NCBI RefSeq assembly: GCF_002802985.1
Contig: NZ_NVPT01000010.1
Coordinates: forward strand, 1 to 55,915
DNA from: Geodermatophilus chilensis
Lineage (GTDB): Bacteria > Actinomycetota > Actinomycetes > Mycobacteriales > Geodermatophilaceae
Direction: 5' to 3'
Length of the DNA stretch: 55,915 nucleotides
Shown: piece by piece, positions 30,554 through 39,425 of the stretch
Numbering within the stretch: position 1 is the stretch's first letter
Layout of the letters: every line of letters starts with the position of its first letter
Notes under the pieces: model-generated
What the model was told of the DNA's origin: nothing
The model's database searches: none
The model's input: only the letters and a program-made list of their open reading frames with translations
Made by a program: the position numbers and the translations under genes

Positions 30554-31722
30554 GCCCCACGATCGCCGTGGTCGGCGCGGCGCTGGCAGGCCTCTCGGCC
30601 GCCCGCGCGCTCCGGGACCAGTCCTTCGACGGCCGCATCGTGGTCATCGGGGACGAGGTGCACGCCCCCTACGACCGCCCGCCGCTGTCCAAGGAGTTCC
30701 TGGCCGGCACGGCCTCGCTGGACGACATCGGCCTGGGCGCGCCCGACGACGAGGAACTCGGTCTCGAGTGGCGGCTGGGCACCACCGCGGTCGGCCTGGA
30801 CCGCGTCAGCCGCTCGGTGCTGCTGAGCGACGGCAGCGAGGTCCGGGCCGACGGGGTCGTCCTCGCCACGGGCGCCCGCGCCCGACGCCTGCCCGGCAGC
30901 GAGGGACTCGGCGGTGTGCACGTCCTGCGCTCCCTGGACGACGCGATCGCCCTCCGGGAGGACCTGGCCTCCGCCAGCCGTCTCGTCGTGATCGGCGCCG
31001 GTTTCATCGGGGCGGAGGTCGCCTCCACGGCCCGAAAGCTCGGGCTCGAGGTCACTGTCGTCGAGGCCATGCCCGTTCCGCTCGCCGGCCCCCTGGGCGC
31101 CGAGATGGGCGCGGTGTGCGCCGAGCTGCACGCCGACCACGGCACCCGCCTGCTGACCGGCAGCGGGGTCGCCGGGCTGGTCGGCACCGGCCGGGTCGAG
31201 GCCGTGGAGCTGACCGACGGCACTCGCCTGCCCGCCGACGTGGTCGTCGTGGGGATCGGCGCCATCCCGAACATCGAGTGGTTGGCCGACTCCGGCGTGG
31301 CCCTGGGAAACGGCGTCCTCACCGACGCCCGCGGCGTCACCAACATCCCCGGTGTGGTTGCCGTCGGCGACTGCGCAGCGGCGTGGTCGGTCTCCGCGGA
31401 ACGGCACGTCCGCATCGAGCACTGGACCCACGCGTTGGAGCAGCCGGCCACCGCCGTCGCCACCCTGTTGGGCGCCGAGGGCGCGGTGCCGGCCTCGGTC
31501 CCCTACTTCTGGTCCGACCAGTACGGCGCCCGCATCCAGTTCGCGGGCTCCCGCCGCGAGGATGACGTCGCACGGGTCGTGGAGGGCAGCTGCGCCGAGC
31601 GGAGCTTCCTGGTGGTCTACGAGCGCGACGATGTCCCGGTCGCCGTGCTGGGGATGAACCAGCCCCGCCTGTTCACCCGGTGGCGCCGACAGCTCCGCTC
31701 CGCAGTGCCGGCACCGTCCTGA
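30550..31722 (+). CDS. FAD-dependent ferredoxin reductase
   Basis: A 390-residue reductase of the BphA4/HcaD type. FAD motif TIAVVGAALAGLSAARAL, second motif RLVVIGAGFIGAEVASTARK for NAD(P)H, and VVAVGDCAAAWS near the flavin; PYDRPPLSKEFLAG is typical of ferredoxin reductases. GTG 30550 overlaps the ferredoxin stop (GTGA). There is no plant-type 2Fe-2S domain, so electrons pass through the separate Rieske ferredoxin. That differs from the two-component GbcAB system of pseudomonads. Confidence 0.92.
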   Translation: MSPTIAVVGAALAGLSAARALRDQSFDGRIVVIGDEVHAPYDRPPLSKEFLAGTASLDDIGLGAPDDEELGLEWRLGTTAVGLDRVSRSVLLSDGSEVRADGVVLATGARARRLPGSEGLGGVHVLRSLDDAIALREDLASASRLVVIGAGFIGAEVASTARKLGLEVTVVEAMPVPLAGPLGAEMGAVCAELHADHGTRLLTGSGVAGLVGTGRVEAVELTDGTRLPADVVVVGIGAIPNIEWLADSGVALGNGVLTDARGVTNIPGVVAVGDCAAAWSVSAERHVRIEHWTHALEQPATAVATLLGAEGAVPASVPYFWSDQYGARIQFAGSRREDDVARVVEGSCAERSFLVVYERDDVPVAVLGMNQPRLFTRWRRQLRSAVPAPS

Positions 31723-31750
31723 CCACCGGGCCGGCACGGCCCACATCCCA

Positions 31751-31792
31751 CGACCCCAGAGGTCGGGCCACACAGCCCGACCTCTGGGGTCG
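31751..31792. terminator. Terminator downstream of the ferredoxin reductase
   Basis: A perfect 18-bp stem (31751-31768 with 31775-31792) and a 6-base loop, followed by only two Ts. It lies 28 bases after the reductase stop. Confidence 0.8.
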
Positions 31793-32224
31793 TTGCCACG
31801 CTTCCAGTGGTGCCGGCCGTCCCCGACGGGTGGACGCCGGGCTGCGGTCCATGCGCCCCGCCGCGCCGGCCTCCCCCGCCCGGCCGCCGATCGCCGTCGC
31901 ACACCACGACTGAACGGCCGCCAGCTGACCGCCGCGGCTACGGCTGGGTATGACATGGCCGGCGACGGAGCGGCGGCCGGGCGCCATCAGGCATACGTCC
32001 GTGCACGCCCGAGCGCTCGCCAGGCGGACCGTCGCCCTTCCGTTCAGTGCGATGGCAGGCAAGAACCCCGCTGTGGCGGGGCTGGCGTCGAATCGGCCAG
32101 GTCCGACGGCACGTGCGAGCAGCCGCGCGCGCACCACCGGGTCGCCACCCGACCGCCCTCGGCGACGTCGACCGCGCCACCTCACTGGTCAGCCGTGCGC
32201 CGAGCACGATCCCTCGAACGGCGA

Positions 32225-32268
32225 AGGGCCTCCCGGCGCGGAACTGAGTTCCGACGCCGGGAGGCCCT
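32225..32268. terminator. Terminator downstream of the BCCT gene
   Basis: A 14-bp stem (32225-32238 with 32255-32268) topped by a second 6-bp stem (CGGAAC/GTTCCG) with one bulged base. It lies 21 bases beyond the BCCT stop on the minus strand. Confidence 0.78.
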
Positions 32269-32289
32269 CCCCTGGCGGTGGCGGTACCC

Positions 32290-34260
32290 CTAGGGGCGGG
32301 GGTCCATCGGCCGGCCGATCGCCTCCGCCGTGGGCTGCTGATCCTGGGCGGGAACCGGCGGGGGCCCCGCCGAGGACACGAAGTTCCCGTCCGGGCTGGC
32401 CTGCAACCGCTGATTCAGCCCCGGGCTCGCCTGGGACGTGGCCTCGATGTCCGTCCCTGGGTCGGGCGTCTGCTCCACGACGAGGACAAAGTCTTCGCCG
32501 TGGCGGCTGATGCCGTCGACGACGGCCTTCTCGATCGCCAGGGTGGCGTAGTTGCCGCGCAGGACGATCGGATCGCGGCGGAGGTCCTTGACCAGACTCA
32601 CGGCCATCGCGGCCATCACGAGGGCGAACGGCAGGGCCGCGATGATCGTCAGGTTCTGCAGCCCGGTCAGTGCCGCGCCGTCCTCGCTGATCAACAGCAT
32701 GATCGCCGCGACCGAGCCCATGACGACGCCCCAGAAGATGACGACCGCCCGGCTCGGCTCCAGGGTGCCGCGCTGCGAGAGCGAGCCCATGACGATCGAG
32801 GCCGCGTCCGCACCAGACACGAAGAAGATGCCGACCAGCAGCATCACGACCACGGTGGCGACGGTGGCGAGGGGGTACTGCTGGAGGACGGCGAACAACT
32901 GCCCCTCCGTGGTGCCCTGACCCGCGACGTCGAGACCATCCCGCTGGGCGGCGATGCCTGCCCCGCCGAAGACGGCGAACCACAGCAGGCTGACCAGGCT
33001 GGGCACCAGGAGCACACCGGTGACGAACTGCCGGATGGTCCGGCCGCGGCTGATGCGGGCGATGAACAACCCGACGAACGGCGTCCAGCTGATCCACCAG
33101 GCCCAGTAGAAGACCGTCCACCCGCGCAACCAGGTGGCCATCGCGTCTCCGCCGGTGGCCTCCGTGCGCGCAGCCATCTCCCCGAGGTCGGAGAAGTAGC
33201 TGCCGACCGCGTCCGGGATCAGGTTGAGGATGAAGATCGTCGGGCCGAGGACGAAGACGAACAGCGCCAGGCCGAGGGCCAGGACCATGTTGACGTTGGA
33301 CAGCCACTGGATGCCGCGGGCGACGCCGGAGACGGCCGAGGCGACGAAGGCCGCGGTCAGCACCGCGATGATCGCGACGAGGACGCCGTTCCCGACGTCG
33401 CCGGCCCAACCGAGGATCTTGACCCCGCTCCCGATCTGCAGGGCGCCCAGGCCGAGAGAGGCCGCGGACCCGAAGAGCGTGGCGAAGATGGCCAGGACGT
33501 CGATGACCCGGCCGGCCGGCCCGGCCGCGCGCCGCTCACCGAGGAGCGGGATGAAGGCGGAGCTGATCAGCTGGCGACGGCCGCGCCGGAAGGTGCCGTA
33601 GGCGATGGCCAGTCCGACGACGGCGTACATCGCCCACGGGTGCAGCGTCCAGTGGAAGAGCGTGGTCGCCATTGCCGTCTGGATTGCCTGGGACGACTCG
33701 GCCTCGGTCGTGAGCGGCGGCGGGGACACGTAGTGCGAGAGTGGCTCGGCGACGCCGTAGAACATCAGCCCGATGCCCATGCCGGCGCTGAACATCATCG
33801 CGACCCAGGAGACCGTGCGGAACTCCGGCCGCTCGTCGTCCCGCCCCAGCGGGATCCGTCCGTACTTCCCTGCCGCCAGCCAGATGACGTACACCACGAA
33901 GGCCGACGCCAGGAGCACGAACAACCACCCGAGGTTGCCGGTGATCCAGCCGAGGAGTGAACCGCTCACGGTGCCCAGCCCGGTGGGGCTGACGAAGCCC
34001 CAGGCGACGAAGCCCAGCGCCATGGTCGCGGCGATGGCGAAAAGGACCCGGTCCACGGCCCAGTGGCGATCGGCCACGCAGGGCGGCGGCTCTGCGACGG
34101 CTGGGTGGGTTCCGGTCACGGTCACATCGGCGGCGTCCGCGGTGGTGCGCTCACCCCCCGCACCGACGGTGCCACCGACAGAGGTCGGACCAGTCCGAAC
34201 GCCGTTGGACTGGCTCGGTGGGCGGGAGGACGAGGCGTGCTCGCCGCGTGATTGCTCCAT
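32290..34260 (-). CDS. BCCT family betaine/choline/carnitine transporter
   Basis: A 656-residue 12-helix transporter. The sodium/substrate motif GMGIGLMFYGVAEPLSHY is clear, and helix 8 carries WWISWTPFVGLFIARISRGR, with the tryptophan box of the family. The N-terminal ~65 residues are Ser/Pro-rich and disordered, and a ~100-residue hydrophilic tail follows the last helix; such tails are osmosensors in some relatives. ATG 34260 has GAGGGGAG upstream. The adjacent TGTTGCGTTATCTG inverted repeat links its control to the IclR gene, so it probably imports the betaine for catabolism and possibly for osmoprotection. Confidence 0.92.
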   Translation of the reverse strand: MEQSRGEHASSSRPPSQSNGVRTGPTSVGGTVGAGGERTTADAADVTVTGTHPAVAEPPPCVADRHWAVDRVLFAIAATMALGFVAWGFVSPTGLGTVSGSLLGWITGNLGWLFVLLASAFVVYVIWLAAGKYGRIPLGRDDERPEFRTVSWVAMMFSAGMGIGLMFYGVAEPLSHYVSPPPLTTEAESSQAIQTAMATTLFHWTLHPWAMYAVVGLAIAYGTFRRGRRQLISSAFIPLLGERRAAGPAGRVIDVLAIFATLFGSAASLGLGALQIGSGVKILGWAGDVGNGVLVAIIAVLTAAFVASAVSGVARGIQWLSNVNMVLALGLALFVFVLGPTIFILNLIPDAVGSYFSDLGEMAARTEATGGDAMATWLRGWTVFYWAWWISWTPFVGLFIARISRGRTIRQFVTGVLLVPSLVSLLWFAVFGGAGIAAQRDGLDVAGQGTTEGQLFAVLQQYPLATVATVVVMLLVGIFFVSGADAASIVMGSLSQRGTLEPSRAVVIFWGVVMGSVAAIMLLISEDGAALTGLQNLTIIAALPFALVMAAMAVSLVKDLRRDPIVLRGNYATLAIEKAVVDGISRHGEDFVLVVEQTPDPGTDIEATSQASPGLNQRLQASPDGNFVSSAGPPPVPAQDQQPTAEAIGRPMDPRP

Positions 34261-34274
34261 GACACTCCCCTCTC

Positions 34275-34326
34275 GTGTTGCGTTATCTGAAACCTGCTTC
34301 GCAGGAGGGAACCAGATAGCGCATCC
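34275..34326. promoter_or_regulatory. Putative IclR operator upstream of the BCCT gene
   Basis: TGCGTTATCTG (34279-34289) is mirrored by CAGATAGCGCA (34313-34323), an 11-base inverted repeat with one mismatch around a 23-base centre. The left arm extends to TGTTGCGTTATCTG, matching the boxes at 30175 and 29157. It lies 15-66 bases upstream of the transporter ATG. Confidence 0.7.
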
Positions 34327-35115
34327 CGGGACAAGAGTGCGATGTGACTTCTTACACATCCCGCTCGGATGAGACCCTGCGTTACGTCAGGGTCACGGGG
34401 CGGGGAATCAGTCATGGCGCGCCACCGGAAGCGCCCAAGGTGTCGGCGCCGATGCCTGCTGCAGGCACGTTCAGCCTTGACCGCCGAACGAGCACCAACG
34501 CGGGTCACGACGACGGACGGACAGCCTGCCGATCATGCACGGCAGCACCCGGACATCAACTGCCGGCGGTCGGGTTGCGCAGGACACCGAGGCGCTCGAC
34601 CTCGATGACGTCCCCCGGGTGGAGCAGTCACGGCTGGCTGCGGGCGCGTACATGAAACCAGACGGCGTGCCGGTAGCCGGCAGGCTGCGCAGGGCCGGGC
34701 AAGGCGTGCGGACTCAGGGAGCGCATGTCCCCGACGCCTGGACGTTCTGATCCGCGAGGTTGGTGACGCGGGCGGCCAGACGTCCCAAGCACGCGCGCGC
34801 CTAGGGCCGACACCGGAGCGTCACCGCGACCGAGCTCAGAACGGCCGAGTCGGCGGTCGGAGCAGGAGGGCCTCGGTGATCGAGCGGCCGTAGACCAGCA
34901 CCGCGTCCTCGGAGTTGGGGAACAGCGGCCGGCCGATCTGGCCGCACCTGGCACGCTCGCAAAGTTGTGTGGCCAGCAGCGCCGACTGACGACCGATGAA
35001 GTGCACGCTGTGCCTGCGCGCTCGGACGAGACGTGCAGTTGTCTGCGGGGGGGCCTACTGGCGTCAGGCGAGCCCACAGGGGCTCACCGACACGTAGCTG
35101 ACGCGCTAGACGAAT

Positions 35116-35152
35116 GCCGGGGACCCCCGCCACAGCGGCGGGGGTCCCCGGC
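35116..35152. terminator. Hairpin downstream of tmRNA
   Basis: A perfect 16-bp stem (35116-35131 with 35137-35152) and 5-base loop, 41 bases beyond the tmRNA 3' end. The only T-run (TTTT at 35153) is on the plus strand; on the tmRNA strand the tail is ATTCG, so strength for tmRNA is uncertain. Confidence 0.7.
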
Positions 35153-35192
35153 TTTTCGCCAACAGAGGGCCTGGCATTTCGCCAGGACCCCG

Positions 35193-35569
35193 GGGTGGAG
35201 GTGGCGGGAATCGAACCCGCGTCCTACGACGCATCACCAGGGCTTCTCCGAGCGCAGTCCGCTGCGTCTCTGCTCGACCCTCCCGATCTCGCGAACAAGA
35301 CGGGATGACGGGCCCAGTCGCTGTTTGGTGTCCCGCGCGCGCCCGCGACCGGCACGCACGGTCAGTCATCTAGCTGATGCCAGGATCCGGGCCGATGACG
35401 AACCCGGGCTGACAGACCCGCCTACGCTGCTATCAGGCAGCGAGGGCGAAGTCGCGCTGACTGGAGTCGGCGCTTGTGTTGTTTCCGACGCGTGGTTAAC
35501 GAGCTCATCGTCGGCTTCCTCGGCTCGCTTCCCCTGGTCATCCGACCGCAGTCGAGACCATTCACCCCC
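35193..35569 (-). ncRNA. ssrA: tmRNA (transfer-messenger RNA)
   Basis: About 377 nt. The tRNA-like 3' half has the T arm GCGGGTTCGATTCCCGC and acceptor strand CACCTCC pairing with 5' GGGGGTG at 35563-35569, one G-U included; the discriminator A is at 35196. The next bases on the RNA strand are CCC, so the terminal A of CCA is not encoded. GAATGGTCTCGACT near the 5' end is the usual D-loop region. The tag frame at 35433-35471 encodes ADSSQRDFALAA and a TGA stop, very close to the mycobacterial ADSHQRDYALAA. tmRNA with SmpB (43092-43568) rescues stalled ribosomes. It is transcribed in the same direction as smpB but 7.5 kb downstream of it. Confidence 0.95.
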
Positions 35570-35626
35570 TGTGTAGTTGTGCAGACAGGGTAACGGCACC
35601 CACCGACGGGTTGTTCCCGCGCCACC

Positions 35627-35690
35627 CCGGGCCCCGCCGCGGTTCCGTCCCGGGGCTCGCCCTGAGCCTGCGAGGGGTGGGGGGTCCTCC
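35627..35690 (-). repeat. Dispersed GC-rich intergenic repeat, copy D
   Basis: Read on the minus strand this gives AGGACCCCCCACCCCTCGCA followed by a GGCTC...GGCGGGGCCC end, matching copies at 36906-36960, 40307-40370 and 46979-47035. It lies between corA and tmRNA. Confidence 0.55.
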
Positions 35691-35691
35691 C

Positions 35692-36831
35692 TCAGATCCA
35701 GTCGCGGCGCTTGAAGACGGCGTACAGCGTGAGGCTGACCCCCGCCATCAGCACCAGCGCGAACGGGTAGCCGAGCGCCCAGCCCAGCTCGGGCATGACC
35801 TCGAAGTTCATCCCGTACACCGTCCCGACCAGCGTCGGCGCGAACAGGATGGCCGCCCACGCGGAGATCTTCTTGACCTCCTCGCCCTGCGCGATCGAGG
35901 CCTCGGTGAGCTCGCGGATCTCCTCGTTCTGTCGCTGGGCCACCAGCGTGGCGTTCACGGTGAGGATGTCGCGCAGCTGCAGCCGGAACGCCTCCACCCG
36001 CTCGGTGACCTGGACGACGTGGTCCTCGACGTCACGCAGGTAGCTGCGCAGGTCGTCGTCGACGCCGTACTTGTCGAAGCCCGCAGCGATCGCGGCGAGG
36101 ATGCCGGTGAGCGGCTGCGCGGCGCGCTGGAACTCCAGCACCTCCTGGGAGAGCTCGTAGATGCGCCGCGAGACGCCCGGGTCCCCGCGGAAGACCTCGG
36201 TCTCGATCTCGTCGATGTCGGTGGCCAGCCCCGCGACCACCGGCGAGTACCCGTCGACGACGGCGTCGAGAATCGCGTACAGCACCGCCTCGCTGCCCTT
36301 CTCCAGCAGCGCCGGCTCGCTCTCCAGCCGCCGGCGCACCCGGGAGAGGTCCGGGGACTCGCTGTGCCGCACGGTGATGGCGAAGTTGCGGCCGAGGAAC
36401 AGGTGCAGCTCGCCGAACTCCACCTCCTCGGCCGCGTCGAGGTACCGGGCTGCCTTGAGGACGACGAACAGCGTGCTGCCGTAGCGCTCGAACTTCGGCC
36501 GCTGGTGGGCCTTGATCGCGTCCTCGACCGCCAGCTCGGGCAGGTCGTACTGCTCGGCCAGCTCACCGAGCTCGGCCGGCTCGGGCCGGTAGAGGCCCAG
36601 CCACACCAGGCGGTCGGGGTCCTCGACCAGCCACTCGTGGCTCTCGGCGACGCTGTCCGGCGTCGCCACCCGCCGTCCCGACGAGTAGACGGCGTTGTCG
36701 ACGATCAGCGACTGCCGCTGCGGCACGGCCGGGACCGGGGGCTGCGGCGGGGGCGCGAGGGTCAGCTCGGGACGCGGCCGGCGGGCCAGGGTGGACAGGG
36801 CGGTGAGGGACGCACGACGGCGGTCGACCAC
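35692..36831 (-). CDS. CorA-like magnesium/cobalt transporter
   Basis: A 379-residue CorA. The large N-terminal cytoplasmic domain (WLVEDPDRLVWLGLYRPEPA onward, with many acidic heptads) is followed by two C-terminal helices and the selectivity signature YGMNFEVMPE; the tail FKRRDWI is basic as expected. Start GTG 36831 (VVDRRRASLTAL) has GGGAG upstream. It takes up Mg2+ or divalent cations as a pentamer. It stands alone, with GC-rich repeats on both sides. Confidence 0.9.
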   Translation of the reverse strand: MVDRRRASLTALSTLARRPRPELTLAPPPQPPVPAVPQRQSLIVDNAVYSSGRRVATPDSVAESHEWLVEDPDRLVWLGLYRPEPAELGELAEQYDLPELAVEDAIKAHQRPKFERYGSTLFVVLKAARYLDAAEEVEFGELHLFLGRNFAITVRHSESPDLSRVRRRLESEPALLEKGSEAVLYAILDAVVDGYSPVVAGLATDIDEIETEVFRGDPGVSRRIYELSQEVLEFQRAAQPLTGILAAIAAGFDKYGVDDDLRSYLRDVEDHVVQVTERVEAFRLQLRDILTVNATLVAQRQNEEIRELTEASIAQGEEVKKISAWAAILFAPTLVGTVYGMNFEVMPELGWALGYPFALVLMAGVSLTLYAVFKRRDWI

Positions 36832-37227
36832 GGCGGACTCCCGGGGAGACGCTGGAGCGGGGGGACTCGTCGGGAGTCCGCACCCCGTGGCCCCGTCCCG
36901 GTCCCGGCCCCCTGCAGGGCCCCGCCGCGAGCTCGCGAGCGGTGGGGAGCAGGGGGTCCTTCTACGAAGGGTGGGGAGGACGGGGTCCTTCAACAGGCGG
37001 TGCGGCCCCGGTGCCGGTACTGGGCGGTTCGCTGGGCACGCGCAGCACCTCCTGTCGTCCGTGGGCCGGCCCGGTCGATGGGCCGTCGTCCATCGTTACA
37101 CGCGCTGTCCACCCGGCTCCCCCGGCCGGGTGAACGTCACACGACGGTCAGACGTCGTCCATGGGTCGTTTCCGCGCCGCGGTCCGCTCCTCGCTCGCCG
37201 GCGCTCACTGCGATGCTCCCGCGGCTG
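36832..37227. other. Intergenic region with repeat copy C
   Basis: Between corA and the SLC13 gene. It carries repeat copy C (36906-36960) and, right after it, a shorter related stretch (GGGTGGGGAGGACGGGGTCC at about 36969-36988). Nothing else is recognised in the remaining ~240 bases. Confidence 0.55.
36906..36960 (-). repeat. Dispersed GC-rich intergenic repeat, copy C
   Basis: On the minus strand: AGGACCCCCTGCTCCCCACC, then CGCTCGCGAGCTCGCGGCGG and GGCCCTGCAGGGGG. This is the copy closest to the apparent consensus and can fold into a long stem (CCCCCTG with CAGGGGG; CTCGCGAG inner palindrome). Confidence 0.65.
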
Positions 37228-38844
37228 TCAGCCGACGGAGAGCACGAGGCCGATCAGCAGCGGCAGCAGCAGCACGATGAGGATCGCGCCGAGGACGTCG
37301 AAGGAGATGCCCGACCGGATCATCTTGGTGATCGGCACGACGCCGGAGCCGTAGACGATCGCGTTCTGCGGCGTCGACACCGGCAGCATGAAGCCGAAGG
37401 ACGCCGCGAAGGTGGCCGCGAGCGCCGGCACGAACGGGTTGACCCCCGCGGCCACCGCCACCGGGATGACGATCGGCACGACCACCGCCGCCGAGGCGGT
37501 GTTCGACGTCGTCTCCGAGATGATGATCGCCAGGATGACGGCGAAGATGGTGATCGCGAAGACGTTCGTCAGACCCAGCAGGTTCGCCGATCCGTTGCCG
37601 ATGGTCTCGGCCAGCCCGGTGTCGGCCAGCAGCGAGCCGAAGATGATGCCGGTGCCGAACAGCAGGATCGTGCCCCAGTCGATCTTCGCCGCGTCCGACC
37701 AGTTGAGGGTGAAGTCCCGACGCCCCCAGTCGGTGGGCAGCAGGAACAGCAGCGACGCCCCGAGGACGGCGACGATGCCCTCGTCCAGCCGGTCGCCGAC
37801 CGCCGCGTAGAGGTCGGAGTCGGTGCCCGCGGTCAGCGCGATGACGCCGGGGAAGATCCACAGCGCCACCGTGATCCCGAAGGCGATGAGCGTGTTCTTC
37901 TCCGCCCGGGACATCGGGCCGAGCGCCTCGCGCTCCTGCTGCACGTACTCGTGCACGCCCTCGATCCGCTTGATCTCCGGCCGGTTGAGCAGCAGCAGGA
38001 CCGCGGCCAGCGCCACGAACATCAAGGCGCAGATGGGCAGGGCCATGAGCATCCAGCTGAGGAAGCCGATGCGCTCGCCCGTCGCCTCCTCGATCAGCCC
38101 GCGGCCGATCAGGTTGGGCGGGCTGCCGACGGGGGTGATCAGCCCGCCGACGCTCGCGCCGTAGGCCAGCATCAGCATCAGCGCGACGCCCACCCGCAGC
38201 CGCAGCGGGTCGAAGTCCGGCGCCACCATCTCCTTGTGCTGCAGCAGCTTGGCGATGACCGACAGGATGCCGATCCCGGTGGGCAGCAGCATCGCGACGG
38301 TGGCGGTGTTGGAGACGAACGCCGACAGCAGGGCGGTGATCAGCCCGAACGCGATGACGAGCCGCGCGGTCGAGCCGCCGACCCAGCGCATCGACAGGAT
38401 CGTCATGGCGAACCGCCGGGCCACCCCGTGCTTGAGCATCGCCTGGGCCAGGATGAAGGCGCCGATGAAGGTGAAGATCGTCGTCGACCCGAGCGGGGCG
38501 ACGGCGTCGTCGCCCGACACGACCCCGAGGACGGCGATCGCGCCGACCCCGATCAGCCCGCCGATCGGGATCGGCACCGGCTCGGTGATCCACAGGACGA
38601 TGACGCCGAGCAGCACCGCGGCGAGCAGGTGCTGGTCGCGCGGCAGGTCGAGCGGCAGCAGCGCGAAGACGATCGTCACCGCCGGGGCGAGGAACAACCC
38701 GACGGTGCGGCGCCCCTTCTCGAACCGCTCCTCCGCCGGGCTGAGCTGCTGCTCACCCAGGCTGCGGTAGGTGGCGTGGCCGCGGAACGCGGCGTCGACG
38801 TCCGTGCGTCCCCCGGAGCCGGGCCCCCGATCGGTGATGGCCAT
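37228..38844 (-). CDS. SLC13/DASS family sodium-coupled anion transporter
   Basis: A 538-residue membrane protein with about 11-13 helices. The two Ser-Asn-Thr substrate/sodium motifs are SNTATVAMLLP and ETTSNTASAAVVVP, and SPPNLIGRGL is also typical of SLC13/DASS. Family members carry sulfate, phosphate or C4-dicarboxylates with Na+; which one is not visible here. ATG 38844 has GAGGAGG upstream and begins with a ~45-residue cytoplasmic segment. It stands alone. Confidence 0.88.
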   Translation of the reverse strand: MAITDRGPGSGGRTDVDAAFRGHATYRSLGEQQLSPAEERFEKGRRTVGLFLAPAVTIVFALLPLDLPRDQHLLAAVLLGVIVLWITEPVPIPIGGLIGVGAIAVLGVVSGDDAVAPLGSTTIFTFIGAFILAQAMLKHGVARRFAMTILSMRWVGGSTARLVIAFGLITALLSAFVSNTATVAMLLPTGIGILSVIAKLLQHKEMVAPDFDPLRLRVGVALMLMLAYGASVGGLITPVGSPPNLIGRGLIEEATGERIGFLSWMLMALPICALMFVALAAVLLLLNRPEIKRIEGVHEYVQQEREALGPMSRAEKNTLIAFGITVALWIFPGVIALTAGTDSDLYAAVGDRLDEGIVAVLGASLLFLLPTDWGRRDFTLNWSDAAKIDWGTILLFGTGIIFGSLLADTGLAETIGNGSANLLGLTNVFAITIFAVILAIIISETTSNTASAAVVVPIVIPVAVAAGVNPFVPALAATFAASFGFMLPVSTPQNAIVYGSGVVPITKMIRSGISFDVLGAILIVLLLPLLIGLVLSVG

Positions 38845-38888
38845 GACGCCTCCTCGGTCTGTGACCCCGACCATAGGGAGCGTAGGGG

Positions 38889-39425
38889 CTACCCGGCGAC
38901 CTCTCCCTCCGGCGGGGGTACGGCGAGCGCGACGAGGAAGCGCGACACCATCGCGTAGCCGCCCACCAGCACGGTCAGCTCCACGACCTGCCGGTCGTCG
39001 AGGTGCGTCCGGACTCCGACGAACACCTCGTCGGGGACGACGACGTCGCGCGTCGAGGCGTCGGTGAAGGCGAGGACGGCGGCCTGCACCGGCGTCCACA
39101 CCGGCTCACCGACGGCGTCGGGACGGCGCAGCACCTGCAGCTGCAGCTCGGCCAGCCCGGCGCGGCGGGCGATCGGCTCGTGCGAGACCCACTCGAAGTC
39201 GGCGTCGTTGAGCACCGCCACCCGCAGCACCACCAGCTCGCGCAGGTCGGCCGGCAGCGTCGTCGCCCCGCGCAGCGCGCCGAGCAGCGCGTTCCAGCCC
39301 TCGGCGACCGGCGGGCTGTGCAGCAGCAGCCGGTCCAGCGCGGAGAGCTCGCCGCTTCGGCGGGCGCGCATCAGCTCCGCCGTCGGCCCGTCGTCCCCGG
39401 ACTCCGGGAGGCGTGCCCCGGTCAT
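38889..39425 (-). CDS. Carboxymuconolactone decarboxylase-family protein
   Basis: A 178-residue CMD/AhpD-fold protein. LRELVVLRVAVLNDADFEWV followed by SHEPIARRAGL is the family core with the EWxxH form; the redox CxxC of AhpD is absent, so peroxidase activity is unlikely. The ATG overlaps the stop of the SCO6745-like gene by 4 bases. Proteins of this type are often annotated only by family; no substrate can be named. Confidence 0.8.
   Translation of the reverse strand: MTGARLPESGDDGPTAELMRARRSGELSALDRLLLHSPPVAEGWNALLGALRGATTLPADLRELVVLRVAVLNDADFEWVSHEPIARRAGLAELQLQVLRRPDAVGEPVWTPVQAAVLAFTDASTRDVVVPDEVFVGVRTHLDDRQVVELTVLVGGYAMVSRFLVALAVPPPEGEVAG

Larger units (their letters stand above)
31723..32289. 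other. Intergenic region with two terminators
   Basis: No convincing gene; short arginine-rich frames only. It lies between the converging reductase and BCCT genes and holds strong hairpins near each end (31751-31792 and 32225-32268). I see nothing in the ~430 bases between them. Confidence 0.6.
34261..35192. other. Long intergenic region, no gene recognised
   Basis: Over 900 bases between the BCCT promoter and the tmRNA. The first ~70 bases hold the IclR-type operator; 35116-35152 is the hairpin beyond tmRNA. The short frames between have no recognisable domain, no good ribosome-binding site and atypical composition. It could be a decayed insertion next to tmRNA, but I found no duplicated tmRNA 3' end to mark an element. 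Confidence 0.5.

Noticed and set aside
34261-35192. Integrated element using tmRNA as attachment site
   Set aside because: No integrase and no second copy of the tmRNA 3' end were found in the window.
35611-38958. A very long open frame antisense to corA and the SLC13 gene
   Set aside because: It is the mirror of two well-supported genes in GC-rich DNA; its translation is Arg/Asp/Gly-rich low complexity with no domain.
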